Source: Salinimonas profundi
GTDB taxonomy: Bacteria; Pseudomonadota; Gammaproteobacteria; Enterobacterales; Alteromonadaceae
NCBI RefSeq assembly: GCF_014750655.1
Contig: NZ_JABBXD010000011.1
Coordinates: 45,972 to 109,971, forward strand
DNA: 64,000 nt
Reading direction: 5' to 3'
Every line of letters begins with the position of its first letter. Position 1 is the first letter of the stretch. A program made the translations under genes and the position numbers. Below the pieces are notes generated by a model, which saw nothing but the letters and a program-made list of their open reading frames with translations, ran no database searches and had not been told where the DNA came from. Of this stretch, positions 16,002 through 27,579 are shown in pieces.

Positions 16002-19000
16002 TTACTCATCGTTTTGAGCTGCTGTTTTCGCCATATTAAATAAATGGCTGGTAAAATAAGTAGCGTCAATAAAATCGCACTGACCATCCCGCCCACCATG
16101 GGCGCAGCGATACGACTCATCACTTCAGACCCCGTACCTGAGCCATAAAGTACCGGTAATAGTCCGAATATAATGGTTGCGGTCGTCATCATGACTGGCC
16201 GGACACGCAAACCCGCGCCATGCAATACGGCTTCGGTTAGCATTCCTACGGTGGGTTTAATACCGTCCATTTTGCATTTGTCGATTAACGCCTGGTACTC
16301 ATGATTCAAGTACACCAGCATAATGACGCCAATCTCGACAGCGACCCCGGCCAATGCAATGAAGCCAACGCCCACTGCCACTGAAAAGTTAAACCCTTCT
16401 AAGTACATAAGCCAAATACTACCGACCATCGATAAAGGCAACGTTCCCATGATGATCGCTACTTCAATAAAATTGCGGAAGTTGAGGTATAACAAGATCA
16501 CGATAATGGCTAAAGTCAATGGCACTACATAGGTTAATTTTTCTTTTGCCCGCAACATATATTCATATTGTCCCGACCACGTTATGGAGTATCCTGCAGG
16601 CAATACCAGCTCCTCACTGACGACCTGCTGCGCTGCGACGACATAAGAGCCAATGTCTACACCATCAATATCCACATACACCCAGCCATTAAGGCGTGCA
16701 TTTTCACTTTTAATGCCTGGGGGACCATCTTCAATATACACATCCGCGACATCAGCCAACGCAATGCGTTTGCCTTGTGGTGTGACAATAGGCAACAATG
16801 ACAATGATTCAGGTGATGAGCGATATGATTGTGGATATCGAATATTCACTGGGTAGCGCTCTAATCCTTCGACGCTTTGTGTAACATTCATTCCTCCAAT
16901 CGCACTAGAAACAACTTGTTGAACGTCTGCTATGTTAAGACCATAGCGAGCGGCCCTTTCACGTTGGATATCGACTTTGACATAACGCCCACCAGCAACA
17001 CGCTCCGAATAAACGGATGCCGTGCCCTCAACATCTGAAAGTATCGTTTCAATTTGTTGACCAATCTTTTGAATTTCCATGAGATCTGGACCTCCAATCT
17101 TGATGCCCACAGGTGTCTTAATACCGGTAGCCAACATATCAATCCGCGTTTTAATCGGCATAACCCATGCATTCGTTAACCCCGGTAAATTAACCACAGC
17201 ATCAAATTCTTTGATCAGATCCTGGGTCGTCATGCCTTCACGCCATTGATCTTGAGGTTTTAATTGAATAAACGTTTCTATCATTGTCAATGGTGCAGGA
17301 TCGGTTGCCGTATCAGCTCGCCCGACCTTGCCAAACACCGTTTCGACCTCAGGAACAGTCTTGATCAGTTTATTGGTTTGTTGTAATAACTCGCGAGCTT
17401 TACCTATCGAAATACCGGCATAAGTCGTCGGCATGTACATCAAGTCACCTTCATCAAGCGGCGGGATAAATTCGCTACCGATCTTATCAATTGGCCAAAG
17501 GCCAATACCCAATACAATTACGGCGACCAGCATGGTCAACTTGGGAAAACGTAATACCGCTTTAAGTGTTGGCATGTATAAAAACGTCAGGAACCGATTA
17601 ACAGGATTCTTATGCTCCGCAAGTACCTTACCGCGTACAAAGTACCCCATCAAAACTGGCACTAGTGTGATCGCGAGCGCTGCAGAAGCGGCCATCGCAT
17701 ATGTTTTGGTGAATGCAAGCGGCGAGAACATCCGGCCTTCTTGCGCTTCTAGCGTAAAGACAGGTACAAAACTAACTGTGATAATCAACAAACTGAAAAA
17801 CAGCGCAGGACCGACTTCAGACGCTGAATCTATCACTACCCGCCATCGATTTTCTTTTGTCAGCGGGGTTCGCTCCATATGCTTATGCATATTTTCGATC
17901 ATGACAATGGCCCCATCGCTCATTGCACCAATAGCAATTGCTATCCCCCCCAAGGACATGATGTTCGCATTGATACCTTGCATATACATCACGATAATTG
18001 CCGTGATGATCCCGACAGGAATACTTATAATTGCAACCAGCGAGGAACGCACATGGAATAAGAACGCGATACACACTAGGGCAACGACGATAAATTCTTC
18101 TACCAATTTAGAGGCCAAGTTATCTACCGCACGTTCAATCAATGCGGAACGATCGTAAACCGTGACAATTTCGACGCCATCCGGCAATCCTTTTTTGAGA
18201 TCTTCGAGTTTAGCTTTGACTCCGTTAATGGTTGTTTGAGCATTTTCACCAAATCGCATGACAACGATGCCGCCTACGGTTTCCCCTTCGCCATTAAGCT
18301 CGGCCACCCCTCTGCGCATTTGAGGACCTAACTGCACATCCGCGATATCCCTTACCAACAGCGGCGTGCCATTTTCATTAACTCCGAGTGGAATCGTTTC
18401 GATATCTTGTTTGCTTGAAATATACCCTGTCGCCCTGACCATATATTCAGCCTCAGCCATTTCAATAACAGATGCGCCAACTTCTTGGTTGCCTCTTTTG
18501 ATGGCCATTTGAATATGTGATAGCGGGATCCCATAGGCACGCAGTTTTTCAGGATCAACTTTAACTTGATATTGCTTGACCATACCGCCTAAAGCAGACA
18601 CTTCGGACACACCAGGAACGGTTTGCAATTCGTATTTAAGAAACCAATCTTGGAGACTGCGTAATTGTGATATGTCATTTTTGCCGGTGCGGTCAACCAA
18701 TGCATACAAGTAAACCCAACCCACTCCGGTTGCATCTGGACCTAATTGTGGCCGAGCATTTTCAGGTAAATTGGGAGCAACTTGAGACAGATATTCCAGT
18801 ACACGGCTACGAGCCCAATAGAGATCTGTGCTGTCATCAAAAATGATGTAGACATATGAGTCGCCAAAGAAAGAGAAGCCCCTGACCGTTTTAGCACCTG
18901 GCACCGACAACATCGCCGTTGTAAGCGGGTAAGTCACCTGATCTTCAACCACCTGAGGTGCTTGTCCAGGATAACTGGTCTTAATGATGACCTGAACATC

Positions 19001-19129
19001 AGACAGGTCGGGCAATGCGTCAATTGGTGTATTCTTCACCGTAAATAAACCGCCCCCGATAATAATTAAGGTCATCAGCAATACGAAGAAGCGGTTGGCA
19101 ACTGACCAGCGAATAATAGCAGCGATCAT
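15995..19129 (-). CDS. cusA: CusA-type heavy-metal RND efflux pump
   Basis: A 1044-residue inner-membrane proton/substrate antiporter of the heavy-metal-efflux (HME) RND family, of the usual length. Typical features: N-terminal [17 protein letters not shown] helix, [57 protein letters not shown] in TM4 and [17 protein letters not shown], plus [19 protein letters not shown], where Cu(I)/Ag(I)-binding Met residues lie in CusA. Met-lined sites and neighbouring cusB and cusC indicate Cu(I)/Ag(I) specificity. It overlaps cusB by 4 bp. Confidence 0.93.
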   Translation of the reverse strand: MIAAIIRWSVANRFFVLLMTLIIIGGGLFTVKNTPIDALPDLSDVQVIIKTSYPGQAPQVVEDQVTYPLTTAMLSVPGAKTVRGFSFFGDSYVYIIFDDSTDLYWARSRVLEYLSQVAPNLPENARPQLGPDATGVGWVYLYALVDRTGKNDISQLRSLQDWFLKYELQTVPGVSEVSALGGMVKQYQVKVDPEKLRAYGIPLSHIQMAIKRGNQEVGASVIEMAEAEYMVRATGYISSKQDIETIPLGVNENGTPLLVRDIADVQLGPQMRRGVAELNGEGETVGGIVVMRFGENAQTTINGVKAKLEDLKKGLPDGVEIVTVYDRSALIERAVDNLASKLVEEFIVVALVCIAFLFHVRSSLVAIISIPVGIITAIIVMYMQGINANIMSLGGIAIAIGAMSDGAIVMIENMHKHMERTPLTKENRWRVVIDSASEVGPALFFSLLIITVSFVPVFTLEAQEGRMFSPLAFTKTYAMAASAALAITLVPVLMGYFVRGKVLAEHKNPVNRFLTFLYMPTLKAVLRFPKLTMLVAVIVLGIGLWPIDKIGSEFIPPLDEGDLMYMPTTYAGISIGKARELLQQTNKLIKTVPEVETVFGKVGRADTATDPAPLTMIETFIQLKPQDQWREGMTTQDLIKEFDAVVNLPGLTNAWVMPIKTRIDMLATGIKTPVGIKIGGPDLMEIQKIGQQIETILSDVEGTASVYSERVAGGRYVKVDIQRERAARYGLNIADVQQVVSSAIGGMNVTQSVEGLERYPVNIRYPQSYRSSPESLSLLPIVTPQGKRIALADVADVYIEDGPPGIKSENARLNGWVYVDIDGVDIGSYVVAAQQVVSEELVLPAGYSITWSGQYEYMLRAKEKLTYVVPLTLAIIVILLYLNFRNFIEVAIIMGTLPLSMVGSIWLMYLEGFNFSVAVGVGFIALAGVAVEIGVIMLVYLNHEYQALIDKCKMDGIKPTVGMLTEAVLHGAGLRVRPVMMTTATIIFGLLPVLYGSGTGSEVMSRIAAPMVGGMVSAILLTLLILPAIYLIWRKQQLKTMSNW

Positions 19130-21126
19130 TCGTATACTCCTCCATGGTTACTATGATCTATCGAAGTATCTTGGCTTTCGGACTCAATACTGAGGATCCT
19201 AAAGTTGCCATCAGTGATTTCAAACGTAAATGTAATGTCAGCACCGACCGTAAATTGGCTGATATCGATAGCGTCGCTCATGGTAAAGTCAAGAGTTGCC
19301 GCAGGCCTATCCCACTTTGGGATCGCTTCACGTGAAATATTGACTACACGTGACTGAGTATTGATGGCATTAATGGTGCCTGTCACCATTGCCCTTTGCG
19401 CTGAACCTGGCTCTGCTGGTTTGACATGGATGGTTGTTACCAGATAGTCGCTATCACCGGTTTTGGTGATTTCAATATGCAAATCCATACCAGCTTCCAA
19501 CTGCGATAAATCGATAGTGTCAGCAACAAAGAAATCCATTGTCATCGCGGGCCAATCCCACGCTTCAATTGCTCCGTGGTCAAGATTTAACATTTTGTGT
19601 GAGGACATAACCGAATTAATCGTTGCTTCAGTCCATATGCTGCGTCCATTTATCGTCTGTGTATCAGCATTGTCGTCAATGATATGCACCGTCGTTACCA
19701 CATACTGACCATCGTTTTCTTTACTAATTTCAATATGCGCACGCATACCTTGCCGCAAACTCGTTAGTTCTACTTGGTTGGCGACAGTAAAATCCATTGT
19801 CATTTCTGGCCAATCCCATTCACTGATGGCGCCATGGTTCACTGTTATCATGTTATGTGAGGCCATAACATCGGTGATGGTGGCTTCGGTAAAAACCGAC
19901 GACGGGAGTGCATCAGGTGCTTCCATCCGTTTAAAATCTGAACTTATACTGCTTTCTGAATCGAGCAAAAAGTGTGCAGAGGTGACAATCTGATCCCCTT
20001 CGATGAGACCTGCTGTAATCTCAGTGTAGTCCTCTACCACTCGACCTACATCTACGGCTATGGACTTGAATTGCCCGTCACCGAACGCCAAGACAACACG
20101 ATCTTGCGTACCGGTTCTGATAACCGCTTCCGATGGCACAAGAACGCTGTCAGAGTCAAAGTCTGAATGTATCGTAATCTGGGCAAACATGTTCGGTTTA
20201 AGCGCGTAATCTGCATTTTTAAATCGTAAGCGAACCCGCAGCGTTCGAGTGCTCTGTTCAAGTGTGGGGTAGACGTAATCAACCTCACCCTCCCATGTTT
20301 TGCCGGGTAAAAAATCCAACGTCATTGTGACGGGAAGTCCAACGGTGACTTGCGCGGATTGTCGTTCAAAGATTTCAGCATCAACCCACACCTCATCCAA
20401 CGCCCCAATGGACAGGAGGGTATTGCCTGGCTTGATAAAGAATCCTTCGCGGATATTTAAATTGTCAACAAACCCGGTTTGCGGTGCCGAAAATGTGATC
20501 GATTGACGGACTTTTTGGCTCGACATTAAGGACTGAATCGCTTCATTAGGCATTTGCAACGCATCTAATCGCGACCGAGCAGCATTGATCAAATCGTCAC
20601 TCCCGCGGCGCATCGCGATCAGCAGCTCTTCTTGCGCATTGACCAACTCAGGGGAATAGAGCGAATACAAAGGTTCGCCTTTTTTTACATACTCACCCGA
20701 GGCTTTCACATGCAGTGTATCTACCCAGCCTTCAACGCGTGGGTGTATATGTATCAAGGTGTCTTCATTGTATTGCACATAGCCAACCGTACGAATAGGG
20801 ACATGCAGAGATCGGCGTTGAGCCGATGCTGTTCTTACCCCTAAATTATTGACTACATTGGGTGATATGCTAATGGTTCCAGGACCTTCATTGCCTCCCG
20901 TGCTCTCTTCATAAACAGGAACAAGATCCATTCCCATCGGAGATTTACCCGGTTCATCACGACGGTAATTGGGATCCATCGGTGCGACCCAATAAAGTGG
21001 CTGCGGTTCAGCGCTTTGCTCTGCTTCTGTAGGTGTTGCATCAGAAGGAAGAAGGAATGTATATGCCAACGCAGTCATTGCACCGCCGATAACACATCCT
21101 AAAATAATGGCTTTCGTGTTATGCAT
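19126..21126 (-). CDS. cusB: CusB-type periplasmic adaptor with three C-terminal CusF-like domains
   Basis: A 666-residue adaptor, far longer than E. coli CusB (about 400). It has an N-terminal anchor, a heavy-metal-binding segment ([26 protein letters not shown]), the barrel-hairpin-lipoyl adaptor core to about residue 400, then three tandem CusF-like domains at about 408-490, 493-570 and 575-645. The first two keep the Cu(I) ligands ([32 protein letters not shown]: His, Trp, two Met). The third reads [11 protein letters not shown] and has lost Trp and both Met, so it should not bind copper. The tail is His-containing. Start and stop overlap cusC and cusA by 1-4 bp. It links CusA to CusC and presumably delivers Cu(I)/Ag(I). 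Confidence 0.92.
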   Translation of the reverse strand: MHNTKAIILGCVIGGAMTALAYTFLLPSDATPTEAEQSAEPQPLYWVAPMDPNYRRDEPGKSPMGMDLVPVYEESTGGNEGPGTISISPNVVNNLGVRTASAQRRSLHVPIRTVGYVQYNEDTLIHIHPRVEGWVDTLHVKASGEYVKKGEPLYSLYSPELVNAQEELLIAMRRGSDDLINAARSRLDALQMPNEAIQSLMSSQKVRQSITFSAPQTGFVDNLNIREGFFIKPGNTLLSIGALDEVWVDAEIFERQSAQVTVGLPVTMTLDFLPGKTWEGEVDYVYPTLEQSTRTLRVRLRFKNADYALKPNMFAQITIHSDFDSDSVLVPSEAVIRTGTQDRVVLAFGDGQFKSIAVDVGRVVEDYTEITAGLIEGDQIVTSAHFLLDSESSISSDFKRMEAPDALPSSVFTEATITDVMASHNMITVNHGAISEWDWPEMTMDFTVANQVELTSLRQGMRAHIEISKENDGQYVVTTVHIIDDNADTQTINGRSIWTEATINSVMSSHKMLNLDHGAIEAWDWPAMTMDFFVADTIDLSQLEAGMDLHIEITKTGDSDYLVTTIHVKPAEPGSAQRAMVTGTINAINTQSRVVNISREAIPKWDRPAATLDFTMSDAIDISQFTVGADITFTFEITDGNFRILSIESESQDTSIDHSNHGGVYE

Positions 21127-22487
21127 TATTGTTCTCCGAATTGAGTCATGGAAATACCTGCGGTGGTATTAAAGTAATAATTAAGTCGAATGTTTGTTTT
21201 GACGAAATCCACATTGATATCCAATGCATCAATACGCGCATTCAAAATCGCGATACGCGCGCGAACAACTTCGGCGAAATCGCCATCATCATTGGTGTAG
21301 GCATTCAAGGACGCGTCAGCTTGTTCTTGCATTTGCGCTAATAACTCGTCGTTGTATAACGATTGCCTGTCAGTTAAACGTTCTCGCTCAGCGTATAACG
21401 ACTGGATCGCAGACATCATTTCGCGCAGTGCGAGTAACTTGTCAGTCTTTATGGCTTCTGATTGGCTTACGGCTGCAGAGACTTCTTTGTCTTGACGGTT
21501 TTCAGTAAAAATAGGTAAATCAAAACTAACACCGACTGACAAGAAATCAGCCCGACTTGCACCTGCTAGTGTATCATCGCGAAAAGCATAACTGGCATTT
21601 ACGCCCCATTGGGGTTTGTATTTTTCTTTAGCTAACTCAACCCCGGTTTGACTCGCTCTGATACGTTGATTAATGGATAAAATATAAGGGTGATCTGCGA
21701 GTAGTTCCGCGAGCTGTTGTTGATTTTTTCTTTCTACAATTAACAACGTGTTGTCAGTGATTTTTGCAATGGCAGGTAATGTATTAGGCAACTGCAACGC
21801 GCTAAACGCATCAAAGCCAAGTTGGCGTGCAGATTGCTGGTTTTTTAGGATCCATTCCAATAACTTACCTGTTGAGCGTTCTTCCAGTGCTTGTAGTTTT
21901 ATTAATCTGTCTTCTAACCGCGTCAATTCGAGCTTTGCCCTAATGATGTCTTCCTGGCGCACGCGCCCAATGGCGGTCGCATAATTCGCTTTGGCAATGT
22001 CACTGAGTTGCTCAAACAATGCCCTATCTTGATGGATTAGCTTAATACTCTGCTGCGCGCGATAAATTTCAAGCCAAATATCAGAGACCTGCACACGTGT
22101 GCGGGCGATGCGATCAGCACGCATTATTGGGTGCTCGGCGGCTTGCTCTCTTAGTTGACGAGATCGAATATCTAACGAATCCCCTCTGGGGAACATCTGT
22201 GAAACCCCTGCCTTAAGTTGCGTCATGGGTTCTTGATCGAATGCAAATCCATCCGTTGGTAAGTTCGCTAAACCAATATTAACTACCGGGTCCGGCAAAC
22301 TAGCGGCTGCCACGCTACTTGAAACAATGGCTTGCTCGCGATACTCACTGCCTACAAGCCAAGGGTCGTTGTTAATCGCGATTTCAACAGCCTGCTCCAA
22401 TGTCAACACGGGGTTTGTTTGACTTTGGGCAAGTCCAGTATTCAAAAGTGTCATCAGTGTAATGACATAAAATGAAAAGCGTCTCAT
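21126..22487 (-). CDS. cusC: CusC/TolC-family outer-membrane efflux channel
   Basis: A 453-residue protein with a signal peptide (1-21) and two OEP repeats of long helices (LEQAVEIAINNDPWLVGSEYREQ..., and a second starting around TGVELAKEKYKPQWGVNASYAFRDD). It forms the trimeric outer-membrane duct of the Cus pump. The gene overlaps the DUF411 gene start/stop by 1 bp and cusB by 1 bp, consistent with a translationally coupled unit. Confidence 0.88.
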   Translation of the reverse strand: MRRFSFYVITLMTLLNTGLAQSQTNPVLTLEQAVEIAINNDPWLVGSEYREQAIVSSSVAAASLPDPVVNIGLANLPTDGFAFDQEPMTQLKAGVSQMFPRGDSLDIRSRQLREQAAEHPIMRADRIARTRVQVSDIWLEIYRAQQSIKLIHQDRALFEQLSDIAKANYATAIGRVRQEDIIRAKLELTRLEDRLIKLQALEERSTGKLLEWILKNQQSARQLGFDAFSALQLPNTLPAIAKITDNTLLIVERKNQQQLAELLADHPYILSINQRIRASQTGVELAKEKYKPQWGVNASYAFRDDTLAGASRADFLSVGVSFDLPIFTENRQDKEVSAAVSQSEAIKTDKLLALREMMSAIQSLYAERERLTDRQSLYNDELLAQMQEQADASLNAYTNDDGDFAEVVRARIAILNARIDALDINVDFVKTNIRLNYYFNTTAGISMTQFGEQ

Positions 22488-23002
22488 TAGAATTGCTCTT
22501 CATACGAGTTAACTTCGGCATAAGTGGTTGCGCTGCCATCGTCATTGAGTTGCAGAATAAGATAAGGACGAAATTGATCACCGACTTCCATACCAGGTGA
22601 CCCAATTGGCATAGCCGGCACACTGAGTCCGATGGCGCCTTCAGGTATATTGTCTAAAAATTGCTGAATGAATTTTGCTGGAATGTGACCTTCAAAAACA
22701 AAACCGTCTGGGGACAATGCCGTATGACACGAACGGTAATTAGGCGCAACACCATATTTGTCTTTAATTCGAGACATTAATGTAACATTGGATACGTCCG
22801 TGTCGAACCCGTGCTCTTCAATGTGGTTCACCCACTTTTGGCAACACTTACAAGAACGGCTTTTGTAGACTGTTAAGGAAGCTACCGGGGATTCAGCAAC
22901 TGCATCCGAATCATTATTTATCTGTATTGAGTCGGTACATGCTGATAAAAACAGTGCAAACACCAACGCTATCCACATCGAGCGATGCGTAATAATTGAC
23001 AT
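22487..23002 (-). CDS. DUF411 metal-binding lipoprotein-like protein
   Basis: A 171-residue protein with a signal (FALFLSACTDS; lipobox LSAC). The mature part matches DUF411: VYKSRSCKCCQKWVNHIEEHGFDT with a CxCC cluster, YRSCHTALSPDGFVFEGHIPA and VPAMPIGSPGMEVG. DUF411 proteins accompany copper and silver resistance genes; the Cys and Met residues suggest metal binding. Located directly before cusC. Confidence 0.85.
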   Translation of the reverse strand: MSIITHRSMWIALVFALFLSACTDSIQINNDSDAVAESPVASLTVYKSRSCKCCQKWVNHIEEHGFDTDVSNVTLMSRIKDKYGVAPNYRSCHTALSPDGFVFEGHIPAKFIQQFLDNIPEGAIGLSVPAMPIGSPGMEVGDQFRPYLILQLNDDGSATTYAEVNSYEEQF

Positions 23003-23092
23003 AATTACTTTCTCATTTCTATTGTTTAAATAAATGGCTTGCTATGATCATTCGACCAACAAGCGATATCATTGCCCGGATTCTAGACGGAC

Positions 23093-23458
23093 TTATCCTG
23101 CTGAAATGAGAGAGTGTTTCGGAGGGCGCTGCAATCCACCTAAAAAGATTTGGTTTAGGTTTGAATTAAGAGACTGAATACTCAGCGACACGCCTTCGGG
23201 TGACGAATGAGTTTGACTAGAGAGAAGACCAATATGAAACATCGCCATTGGACAACAGCAATCTTGCTGACAACAATCATTCATATCATCGCTTTGCGAG
23301 TGTTTCATCATGTCATGAACGCTGTGCAAATCGTGAAATCCGAGATCCATCTCCGCTGCCATTTCGTCACTGCATGGCATTTGCGCGAATGCAAATGACT
23401 CACTCATTTGCACACTGAGCAATGCAATAACAATAATTAAGTGAATGAAGGCGCTTTT
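23093..23458 (-). CDS. CopL-like Cys/Met-containing exported protein
   Basis: The GTG at 23458 gives a 121-residue protein with an immediate hydrophobic segment (AFIHLIIVIALLSVQMSESFAFA) and AAGGA about 11 bp upstream. The frame is open to 23533, but that start would sit only 17 bp from the candidate operator. The mature protein has MPCSDEMAAEMDLGFHDLHSVHDMMKH and a CCQQDCCCPMAMFHIG cluster with five Cys, typical of CopL-like or similar copper-inducible proteins. First gene of the long copper operon. Confidence 0.6.
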   Translation of the reverse strand, partial: KSAFIHLIIVIALLSVQMSESFAFAQMPCSDEMAAEMDLGFHDLHSVHDMMKHSQSDDMNDCCQQDCCCPMAMFHIGLLSSQTHSSPEGVSLSIQSLNSNLNQIFLGGLQRPPKHSLISAG

Positions 23459-23549
23459 CACGTTCTCGTCGTTCCTTGGTGTTTGACAAACAGCAGTCAA
23501 TGACTGTTTATTAATTGTTGCTGATGTTAGCACCCTCGCCTGACAACCA

Positions 23550-23577
23550 GATTACCTCTACATTACAATTCAGTAAT
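23550..23577. promoter_or_regulatory. Candidate CopR/CusR-type operator
   Basis: Second copy of GATTAC-N6-ATTAC-N6-GTAAT, in the same orientation and spacing as at 7594-7621. It lies about 90 bp upstream of the GTG start at 23458. Reading the minus strand, a TGCTAACAT extended -10-like element lies about 20 bp downstream, compatible with activation of the cus/cop operon. It also lies 215 bp upstream of cusR, so the pair could be autoregulated. Confidence 0.55.
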
Positions 23578-23791
23578 AAATGCAATTAGACGGATTATCC
23601 TAGATCAAAGGCAAGGATTTCGTTGCATAATCAGCGACCTAAGGGCTAACATCTTGATAGCACTCAGCATTAAGATTACGAGACATTAGCGAAATTACAA
23701 AGCTACATAGTAGGTGTTTCGTTTCACGGTTTCGTTACGTACATTAATATTGTAAGCGGGCTTATCATAAGTAACACGGGCGGAACATCGC

Positions 23792-24469
23792 ATGAAAATA
23801 TTAGTCGTTGAAGACGAAACAAAAACTGGAGACTACATCAAACAAGGCCTTGCCGAATCGGGCTTTGTTGTTGAGTTAGTTCGGACCGGCCTCGATGGCC
23901 ATCACAAAGCCATGCTCGGTGAATATGAGTTGATCATCTTAGACGTCATGCTGCCTGATATCGATGGTTGGAAAATATTGTCATCGTTACGAGAGTCTAA
24001 CAATCATACACCGGTTCTTTTTCTTACTGCTCGTGATCATGTGAATGACCGTGTTAAAGGTTTAGAGCTCGGCGCAGATGATTACTTAGTGAAGCCGTTT
24101 GCATTTGCTGAGCTGCTAGCGCGTGTGCGTACGTTGATCCGCCGCGGCACGTCCGTGCCCAATAATATTTTACACATAGCCGATTTGGAGCTCGACATTC
24201 CTTCGCGTATTGCCACGCGAAGTGGGCGCACAATAAACCTGACAACTAAAGAGTTCACCTTATTAGAATTAATGGTGAGACGCCAAGGCGAAATATTGCC
24301 GCGTTCTCTTATTGCTTCGCAAGTATGGGATATGAATTTTGATAGCGATACCAATGTGATTGATGTCGCCATTCGCCGTCTTCGAGCAAAAATCGATGAT
24401 GACTTTTCACTAAAGCTCATTCAGACTGTGCGAGGGATGGGATATAAAATGTGCAGTAATGAATCTTAA
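23792..24469 (+). CDS. cusR: CusR-type heavy-metal response regulator
   Basis: A 225-residue OmpR/PhoB-family regulator. The receiver domain (1-120) has the acidic pair (VVEDETKTG), phospho-acceptor Asp in [14 protein letters not shown], Thr in FLTARD and Lys in YLVKPFAF. The C-terminal winged helix ends in [27 protein letters not shown] near the N-terminus is typical of CusR/CopR/CzcR. It is divergent from the copper operon, and its stop overlaps cusS by 11 bp. Likely binds the GATTAC-N6-ATTAC-N6-GTAAT sites. Confidence 0.9.
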   Translation: MKILVVEDETKTGDYIKQGLAESGFVVELVRTGLDGHHKAMLGEYELIILDVMLPDIDGWKILSSLRESNNHTPVLFLTARDHVNDRVKGLELGADDYLVKPFAFAELLARVRTLIRRGTSVPNNILHIADLELDIPSRIATRSGRTINLTTKEFTLLELMVRRQGEILPRSLIASQVWDMNFDSDTNVIDVAIRRLRAKIDDDFSLKLIQTVRGMGYKMCSNES

Positions 24470-25871
24470 GGATCTATCAAAGCGACCAAGCTCTCTCGCC
24501 TTTCGGGTCACTATACTTGTTGGGCTCACTATCTTTGTGTGCCTAACGTTTATAAGTCTTATGGTGCAGCAATCGATTGCTCAGCATTTTGAAGAGCAGG
24601 ATGCAGATGAGCTGAATGAGGTGTTTCTAGCCGTGAAACGCAAGCTTAATACAGCGTATAATGAAGGGGTCGCACCGTCTAGCATATTATTCCAAGCTAT
24701 CTCTGGGCATCACGGTGTCTATTATTTAGTTAAAAATAAAGACAACGAAGTTATTTTTAGCAGTGAGAGCGCGGTGCTAGAAAAATACCCTGGGGATACG
24801 TATGAACTAGAACAAATAACGCCATCCATGTTAAGCCTCTTTTTCGACGGCGAACATATGTTACGGGCAACGGAAATAACCGTGCGTATTGAAGACGGCA
24901 ACAGCCAAACACATTATCAAGTCATCGTTGCCTCGAACATGGAATTTCATATGAACTATATGGAAGACTTCGAGACAACATTGTGGGGGATCATTGTATT
25001 GTCTGGGGCTATTACGATCTTAGCCGCGCGGTTTGCTGTTTATCGTGGTCACTCCCCCTTACGACGTCTCAGTCGCAAAATCGGTTCCATCACCGCGGAT
25101 AAATTGGATATCAGGTTGGAACCCACCGAAGTCCCAGTGGAGCTTGCTAATCTGGTGGAGTCCTTTAATGCGATGATTGAGAGACTTGAAAGCGGGTTTG
25201 AGCAGCTGTCCCATTTTTCCGCTGACATAGCTCATGAACTAAGAACGCCTATCACCAACCTGACTACACAGACCCAAGTCATACTCAATCAACCACGATC
25301 GACGAGTGAATATACTAACATCTTATATTCTAACTTAGAAGAGTACGAGCGAATGTCGAAAATGGTCAGTGACATGTTGTTACTAGCACAAACGGAGCAT
25401 GGCTTGATCAAACCCAACGCTGAGCGTATAGACTGTCATAAAGAAATCGGTGAATTAATCGAATACTTTGAGCTCTTGGCCGAAGAGAAGCACATCAGCA
25501 TTCAACTTATTGGTCACAAAATAACGTTAATGTGCGACAAATCGATGTTTCGACAAGCACTGAGCAACTTGTTGTCTAATGCCATTCGGTACACTCCCGA
25601 TAATGCAGAAGTAACCGTATCTACTCAAATACAGGATAACGAAGCATTGATATCGATTTCAAACCCAGGTAATAAGATCCCTGACATTCAACTTTCTCGC
25701 CTTTTCGATCGTTTCTACCGCGCGGATCCATCTCGAAAACGTGACGGGCAAGGTGCTGGATTAGGATTAACCATCGCCCGCTCGGTATTGGAAGTGAACA
25801 GAGGCCGTATACGAGTGGAGTCAAGCGAGCAGAAGACGACCTTCACAGCCATATTGCCATTAAGTCGTTAA
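24459..25871 (+). CDS. cusS: CusS-type heavy-metal sensor histidine kinase
   Basis: A 470-residue kinase of the heavy-metal sensor family. It has an N-terminal helix ([18 protein letters not shown]), a periplasmic sensor of about 130 residues with Met/His residues ([10 protein letters not shown] at its end), a second helix ([18 protein letters not shown]) and HAMP. Then come HisKA with [14 protein letters not shown] (phospho-His) and HATPase with [22 protein letters not shown] and [11 protein letters not shown]. It senses periplasmic Cu(I)/Ag(I) and phosphorylates CusR. Overlaps cusR by 11 bp. Confidence 0.9.
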   Translation: MNLKDLSKRPSSLAFRVTILVGLTIFVCLTFISLMVQQSIAQHFEEQDADELNEVFLAVKRKLNTAYNEGVAPSSILFQAISGHHGVYYLVKNKDNEVIFSSESAVLEKYPGDTYELEQITPSMLSLFFDGEHMLRATEITVRIEDGNSQTHYQVIVASNMEFHMNYMEDFETTLWGIIVLSGAITILAARFAVYRGHSPLRRLSRKIGSITADKLDIRLEPTEVPVELANLVESFNAMIERLESGFEQLSHFSADIAHELRTPITNLTTQTQVILNQPRSTSEYTNILYSNLEEYERMSKMVSDMLLLAQTEHGLIKPNAERIDCHKEIGELIEYFELLAEEKHISIQLIGHKITLMCDKSMFRQALSNLLSNAIRYTPDNAEVTVSTQIQDNEALISISNPGNKIPDIQLSRLFDRFYRADPSRKRDGQGAGLGLTIARSVLEVNRGRIRVESSEQKTTFTAILPLSR

Positions 25872-25993
25872 CGGGAAGTGGACAATGCCAATACGGAACT
25901 AGCGACAAGCGATGAGCCGTTTTATGATTGAATTTGAAGAACGGCTCACCGATCATTTAACACTGGCAGTTACACAGAATCTGTTTGTAGTGG

Positions 25994-27155
<1,162 letters not shown>

Positions 27156-27254
27156 TGAACACCTCGTTATTAAGTGTAATGCTACCACTTAAAACGGTGT
27201 TCGGGTTTAGTCTGCCACTACAGTATTTCTATTACTGGCCTTTGCTACCGCTAA

Positions 27255-27270
27255 GGAAGGCACGAATAAG
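27255..27270 (+). mobile_element. Solo IS5-like end
   Basis: GGAAGGCACGAATAAG differs at two positions from the IS5 terminal repeat GGAAGGTGCGAATAAG as I recall it, and is preceded by CTAA, which fits the IS5 target YTAR. No IS5 transposase follows; after about 60 bp the sequence becomes another IS remnant. Interpreted as the scar of a deleted element. Confidence 0.4.
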
Positions 27271-27322
27271 TCTCGCATTTTAGCGCTGAATTAAACCGCT
27301 GCACCACCTGTGTGATTTTTAA

Positions 27323-27438
27323 ACTTCAATTTTGCGACTTAGACCGCATTCATACAACGGTGGTTTAACGCCGAATGAATCGGAGAAACGTTACTGGAAT
27401 AGCTACAACGGTGTGGCCAAAATGACTTGACCACTACA
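27323..27438 (+). pseudogene. 3' scrap of a second IS3-family transposase with its terminal repeat
   Basis: On the plus strand a 35-codon tail reads RPHSYNGGLTPNESEKRYWN followed by SYNGVAKMT and TGA (27428-27430). This is a characteristic IS3-family OrfB C-terminus. It overlaps TTGACCACTACA (27427-27438), the reverse complement of the first 12 bases of the neighbouring IS left end. The rest of the element is gone; an in-frame stop lies at 27320. It differs in protein sequence from the adjacent IS3 element, so it comes from a different insertion. Confidence 0.6.
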
Positions 27439-27477
27439 GACCACTATTATCTCTGAACGCCGAAGTCCGCTCAAAGG

Positions 27478-27501
27478 ACACCACCGCCTTCGCGGTGGTG
27501 T
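27478..27501. terminator. Strong GC hairpin, terminator-like
   Basis: ACACCACCGC-cttc-GCGGTGGTGT: a perfect 10-bp stem with a 4-base loop. It is followed on the plus strand by TTGGTT, a weak T-tract. It could terminate transcription leaving the IS region, insulating the gene at 27565. Confidence 0.5.
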
Positions 27502-27522
27502 TGGTTCAAATTGATCAATGCG

Positions 27523-27579
27523 GTATGAAACTATATTACCAAGTATGACACTTTAATACTGTGTATGAGACTTTATTAC
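27523..27579 (+). repeat. Three 20-bp direct repeats overlapping a start codon
   Basis: GTATGAAACTATATTAC, GTATGACACTTTAATAC and GTATGAGACTTTATTAC begin at 27523, 27543 and 27563, exactly 20 bp apart. The ATG inside the third is the start codon of the gene at 27565. Regular spacing of two helical turns suggests a cooperative protein-binding site (autoregulation) or a tandem duplication of the gene's own 5' end. Confidence 0.7.

Noticed and set aside
17433..18158. 241-residue plus-strand frame
   Set aside because: Antisense to the conserved part of cusA; composition is typical of a shadow frame.
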